Assembly: GCA_035256745.1 (NCBI GenBank)
Contig: DATEXQ010000008.1
Span: 1-24,784 of the forward strand
Reading direction: 5' to 3'
Origin: DATEXQ01 sp035256745
GTDB lineage: Bacteria; Patescibacteriota; Microgenomatia; UBA8517
Length of the DNA: 24,784 bases
Below the pieces are notes generated by a model. That model did no database searches, had not been told where the DNA came from, and was given only the letters and a program-made list of their open reading frames with translations. Both the position numbers and the translations under genes were made by a program. Shown here in pieces: positions 21,308 through 24,784 of this stretch; the stretch's first letter is position 1; the number at the start of each line of letters is the position of its first letter.

Positions 21308-22522
21308 TTAAAAGGATAAAGTGATTTTGTTAAGAAAACCGTTTTTATCAAGTAAATATAGTGTATTGTTTGATATTCCAATCACTTCCTGAACAGTTAT
21401 GTTGGTTGGAGGATTGGTAAATTTAATAGGGTACCTGGTAAGATAAGTAGAATTTAAACCAAAGAATTGAATCTTGTTTTGTTGAGCCTTAATAATTAGC
21501 AAAACCTCATCGCTTGTCCATACAATGTGTTCGGAGAATTCAGAGGGTATTGATTTTTGAGAGAAATTGTTTAAATCGATAATGGTTAAAGAGTCAGATT
21601 TTTGAATAACCATGAATTTTTTACCTGGAGAGACGGCATAATTATTACCCGTAATAGACAATAATGTTTTATTTTGATTAATATCAAAAATGGTAATTTT
21701 ACTTGTATCGATAGCGTCAATCTTATCAAACATAAGTAAAAGATTTTCAGATACAACCTCAATTTTAGAAGCTTTAATTTTCACTATTTCTTTGGGTTGA
21801 AAATTAGTTGTATCTGCTATTAAAAGAGCAGAAGTCCTTGTTTTGTAATCAAATTTTCCAACAATAAAAATAGTTTTGTTGTTCATTCCCATTTGGGCAT
21901 ACATAATTGGCACAATACTTTTAGCATCTATTTTTTGTATTACTTTATTTGTTAGAGTGTCAAAAATTAAAATTTCGTTAATATTTTTTCGATCAATAAA
22001 AGTAATTAAGGGTTCAGAATATGAATAAAAAGCAAGATTGCCTTTATAAAGAGTGTTGATTTTATCGTCTATTATAGAAACAAGCCGAGAACTGTTGACA
22101 TCATATGCTATTAAAATACCATTGGAATATAAGTTGACGTTAGAAATAAATGTTTGAGATACAGCCTCCATTTTTTTAAGTTCGATTTGGGTAATACCTC
22201 CTTTAATGGTCTCCAACGCTATTTCAATATTTGTATCACTTTTAAGATCAACTTCTTTTTCTACGGTTTTATAGTCTATTTTTGAAACAACGATTTTGTG
22301 AGTACCTTTAGACATTTTCTTAGAAAAGTTTGTTTCGGATGAATATTTATTATCGACAAGAATTTCGGCTCCAGAAGGTTGAACATTAATTAGTAGAAGA
22401 TATTGTTTCTGTATTAAATTTCTAATAAGAAGAAGTATTAATAAAAAGAAAAAGACTAAAATACCCACAGAAAATACTTTATTTGTTTTTATTTTAAGAT
22501 ATAGAGTTTTTATCAAATACAT
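21308..22522 (-). CDS. PEGA-domain membrane protein
   Basis: The 404-residue protein has an N-terminal membrane anchor (residues about 17-36, VFSVGILVFFFLLILLLIRN). A PEGA domain follows (about 42-103: YLLLINVQPSGAEILVDNKY, then KGTHKIVVSKIDYKTVEKEV), a small beta-sandwich named for its P-E-G-A motif and thought to occur in surface proteins. The rest (about 110-404) is a chain of beta-strands with recurring short blocks such as SRLVSIIDD, NKTLLSI and SDSLTIIDLNN, which resembles a propeller of WD40-like or TolB-like type; this is inference from the pattern. Its ATG at 22522 overlaps the end of the M23 gene by ten bases (the sequence ATGTATTTGA), so it is translated after that gene. A longer frame from 22543 would extend into the M23 coding end. 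The role may be cell-surface binding. Confidence 0.8.
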   Translation of the reverse strand: MYLIKTLYLKIKTNKVFSVGILVFFFLLILLLIRNLIQKQYLLLINVQPSGAEILVDNKYSSETNFSKKMSKGTHKIVVSKIDYKTVEKEVDLKSDTNIEIALETIKGGITQIELKKMEAVSQTFISNVNLYSNGILIAYDVNSSRLVSIIDDKINTLYKGNLAFYSYSEPLITFIDRKNINEILIFDTLTNKVIQKIDAKSIVPIMYAQMGMNNKTIFIVGKFDYKTRTSALLIADTTNFQPKEIVKIKASKIEVVSENLLLMFDKIDAIDTSKITIFDINQNKTLLSITGNNYAVSPGKKFMVIQKSDSLTIIDLNNFSQKSIPSEFSEHIVWTSDEVLLIIKAQQNKIQFFGLNSTYLTRYPIKFTNPPTNITVQEVIGISNNTLYLLDKNGFLNKITLSF

Positions 22523-24784
22523 AATTGATTTGGATCTGTACAATTTCCCAGATTAAATTTGTCTTCAAAATCTGCCTGAGGACAGATATCACCTGCACCA
22601 TCTAAGTCAAAACCGGAGGTGCTTATTCCGAAGTGTACATGTTCACCGTGTGCGTTTCCAGTTGTGTTGGTTGTAGCTATAATTTGACCGCTATTTACGT
22701 GTTGACCCTGGGTTACGAATATTTGACAATTGTGTGAATATAAATATTTTCTTCCATCGTCTCCTGTTAAAATAATATAATTTCCACCCGCTGCAGAAAA
22801 ATCGTTTTTCCAAATATTAATATAAGATATTGTTCCGTTTGTATAGGCTACTAATGGTTGATGTTCTGATTGAGGAAAAATATCAACATTCTTCTTGTGA
22901 TTCCAGTGATAGCAGGCGTAGTTTGTTGCTGCACCAGGAGCAACTGGAAAGGCAAATTGGTTATCACTAGAAAAAATAACACCGGTCACCTCAGGTGGGG
23001 TACCTCCTGTAACATTATCTATACAATCTCCTTCCGCTCCAGAATATTGAGAACGGGGAACAACATAACCGCTTGTATTAATTATGTAAATGGTGACTAT
23101 CAGAAACAATATTATGCAAAAACCTATTATCAAAGGTTTAACGATAACATCCAGAGTAAGCTCGGTTATTATTTTAAAAAGTTTGGAACGACGAAATAGT
23201 CTAGTTCTTCTGAAAAAACGATAGAGACTACGAGCTGCAAGTAGTCCAACAGGAATTGATAAAACAGGTGCATTTTCTTTAAGCCAGACTTTAATTTTGG
23301 ACCAATTTTTTCTTACAAAATCGATAATTGCACCAATTACCATAATTATTGCTGTTAGAAGCCAACCAGGAATTCCCAGTAAAAAGCCCATTATTCCTCC
23401 TACAGCTTTTCCTCCTGCAGCTCCAGCGGTTAAAGCAGCACTTGTTCCTGCAGCTGCTGCTTTTGGAGATATTGCTTTAAATACCAATGAACCAATCTTA
23501 TTTAATGTAGGACTAGATATTCGTATTTTTCCGATTTGTAAAATAAACTTTGAAGTGCCTTCGGAAAATATATTACCTAAAGTAATTTTACCTAGAACAA
23601 TATTGGTGGGACCGAATCTAATTCCGACCATTTCTACAAGTTCTTTTTCAGTAAGAATAACGGCTTTTCCTATTCCAAAACTTTCTTTAAGAAAAGGTCC
23701 AAACAAAGGTCTGTATAGACCAACTCCTTTCCATGCAATTCCTGGAGCTGCACCGGGAGTAATACCGGCGACAGCAGGTAGATACAAATTTGACACACCA
23801 GATGTTAAAAGAGGAATGTTTGAAGCAGACCAACGAGCAATTAAGCTTGTTCGGGAAAGTCCGGCAACTGCTCCGTATGCTGCCGCGTAAGGGAGCACCC
23901 CTCCTGTAATTGGTTTAACTACAGTCGTTGGTTTTAACCAAGAATATTGTTTAACAATCATCCCATAACCCTGTTTGCTCAATGTATTTATAAATTGTTG
24001 ATCCCCTCTTTTGATTGCTTTATAAACCTGATTTCTGATATTGGCGGTTTCTTTCCAATAATCGATCATAGATTGTACGTCTGCTTGGTAGTTGGTTTGA
24101 TCAGTAGGTTCTTCTGATATCTCGTGGTCTCTTGTTTTTTGTGTATTGTAAAAGTAACTAGAAAGATTAGGTCCGACAACAGGTGATAGTAAATTTTCGG
24201 ATGTTACGTCATCTAATTCTTCTTCAAGAGCAATTCCTTGTGCAGCTTCTGAGAGCTGTTTTCTTGTATTATCATCTGGGATAATTTTTACTAAATTAGG
24301 GTCGTTGGGATTAGCAAGAGATGATAAGATTTCCAATAGATTAACTTGAGCTTGACCCATCGAATTTTTATCTATTTTCAGAAGTTTGTCGGTGAAATCA
24401 ATAACCACAATTCTTGCAGCGTAATCCAGTTGTTCCGGAGAAAGATTGTTTTTAATTTCTTGAGGAGCATGCTTAATTATTTCTTGTACTCTTCTTTCGA
24501 CAAATGAATTAGGATCACTTCTAGCCTCTTCCAAATAAGTTTCTAGTCGAATTCTATCTTCATCAGATAGGGTATTTGATTCGGTAGGCTCTTTAGAATT
24601 TAAATAAATAATCTTGGGGGTTTCTGGTTTGGATGTAGGAATAACAGATTCCTTTTTAGCCTCTTTCGTAGTAGGCTCCTTGATTATAATTGGTTGAATT
24701 TCCTCCTTCAGTAATTCTTTTGGTTTGGGGATCTTTTTACCTTTAGACTTATAATCAAGAATACCTTCCGAAATTTTATATAAT
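22513..24784 (-). CDS. Large membrane-embedded M23 metallopeptidase, 5' end missing
   Basis: The frame stays open to the window end, giving at least 756 residues; its N-terminus is outside. The visible parts are an acidic and Lys-rich segment (YKSKGKKIPKPKELL), helices (EEARSDPNSFVERRVQEIIK), an Ala/Gly-rich hydrophobic middle with several possible spans (AAAYGAVAGLSRT, GIMGFLLGIPGWLLTAIIMVIGAIIDF), and a basic stretch before a strong span (PLIIGFCIILFLIVTIYII). The C-terminal M23 (LytM-like) domain has HKKNVDIFP, GGNYIILTGDDGRKYLYSH, VNSGQIIATTNTTGNAHGEHVHFGI, with His and Asp of the first motif and HVH as metal ligands. M23 enzymes cut peptide cross-links of peptidoglycan. The HxxxxD spacing is one residue longer than the usual HxxxD. 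The middle resembles transmembrane parts of type IV secretion-like channel proteins; without neighbours this is a guess. Confidence 0.82.
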   Translation of the reverse strand, partial: LYKISEGILDYKSKGKKIPKPKELLKEEIQPIIIKEPTTKEAKKESVIPTSKPETPKIIYLNSKEPTESNTLSDEDRIRLETYLEEARSDPNSFVERRVQEIIKHAPQEIKNNLSPEQLDYAARIVVIDFTDKLLKIDKNSMGQAQVNLLEILSSLANPNDPNLVKIIPDDNTRKQLSEAAQGIALEEELDDVTSENLLSPVVGPNLSSYFYNTQKTRDHEISEEPTDQTNYQADVQSMIDYWKETANIRNQVYKAIKRGDQQFINTLSKQGYGMIVKQYSWLKPTTVVKPITGGVLPYAAAYGAVAGLSRTSLIARWSASNIPLLTSGVSNLYLPAVAGITPGAAPGIAWKGVGLYRPLFGPFLKESFGIGKAVILTEKELVEMVGIRFGPTNIVLGKITLGNIFSEGTSKFILQIGKIRISSPTLNKIGSLVFKAISPKAAAAGTSAALTAGAAGGKAVGGIMGFLLGIPGWLLTAIIMVIGAIIDFVRKNWSKIKVWLKENAPVLSIPVGLLAARSLYRFFRRTRLFRRSKLFKIITELTLDVIVKPLIIGFCIILFLIVTIYIINTSGYVVPRSQYSGAEGDCIDNVTGGTPPEVTGVIFSSDNQFAFPVAPGAATNYACYHWNHKKNVDIFPQSEHQPLVAYTNGTISYINIWKNDFSAAGGNYIILTGDDGRKYLYSHNCQIFVTQGQHVNSGQIIATTNTTGNAHGEHVHFGISTSGFDLDGAGDICPQADFEDKFNLGNCTDPNQLCI

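Noticed and set aside
23297..23890. A 197-codon open frame on the plus strand rich in Pro, Ala and Ile.
   Set aside because: It is the antisense of the Ala/Gly-rich part of the M23 gene; its composition is the mirror of that repeat-like coding sequence and it has no start signal or recognisable domain.

Overview
The window looks like a chromosomal segment of a small-genome, AT-rich bacterium, most likely a member of the Candidate Phyla Radiation (Patescibacteria), with the Microgenomates-type lineages as the best fit. This placement is inference from gene content. The window holds a DUF4012 protein, VanW and PEGA surface proteins, an orphan membrane-anchored solute-binding protein and short versions of core enzymes. 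Genes are packed with overlaps or gaps of a few bases, and Shine-Dalgarno motifs are rare. UGA is used as a stop (DedA, DnaA, M23 gene), so this is the standard code and not the UGA-glycine code of Gracilibacteria/Absconditabacteria.

Layout. 1-563 (minus): groES followed by the start of groEL, driven by a clear sigma-70 promoter overlapping a degenerate CIRCE operator. 564-2935 (minus): a polymerase-beta-type nucleotidyltransferase protein and a membrane-anchored solute-binding protein. 2972-4726 (plus): a VanW-domain cell-wall protein. 4795-9717 (plus): a DedA membrane protein, a fused TsaC-TsaE protein, TsaD and valyl-tRNA synthetase, a tRNA-centred block. 9722-11001: a tailed single-pass membrane protein (minus) and a small TPR-like membrane protein (plus). 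11003-14528 (minus): ribosomal protein bL25 and a 942-residue protein joining a degenerate epimerase-like domain to DUF4012. 14627-18392 (minus): rpmH-rnpA-yidD-yidC-khpB, continuing into an O-antigen-ligase-like gene and rnhA. 18576-21301 (plus): dnaA, the probable replication origin, and dnaN. 21308-24784 (minus): a PEGA-domain membrane protein and a large membrane-embedded M23 peptidase whose 5' end lies outside the window.

The dnaA-dnaN spacer has the parts of a basal origin-unwinding system: DnaA boxes arranged as two near-identical 17-bp direct repeats, a run of six nTA trinucleotides (a DnaA-trio candidate) just after the second repeat, and an AT-rich stretch. Genes run outward from it on both sides (rpmH cluster on minus, dnaA/dnaN on plus).

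The observations most worth a second look are: (i) a recurring arrangement in which a -10 hexamer sits 5-9 nt before the start codon (rpmH, valS, dedA, the DUF4012 gene, dnaN), which implies leaderless mRNAs; (ii) the TsaC-TsaE fusion coupled to tsaD; (iii) a perfect GC-rich hairpin at the 5' end of the predicted bL25 transcript and inside the upstream gene's 3' coding end; (iv) the epimerase-like/DUF4012 fusion; (v) the origin architecture. No tRNA, rRNA, CRISPR, insertion sequence or prophage was seen. No gene-free stretch exceeds 300 bases; the longest is the 260-nt origin.
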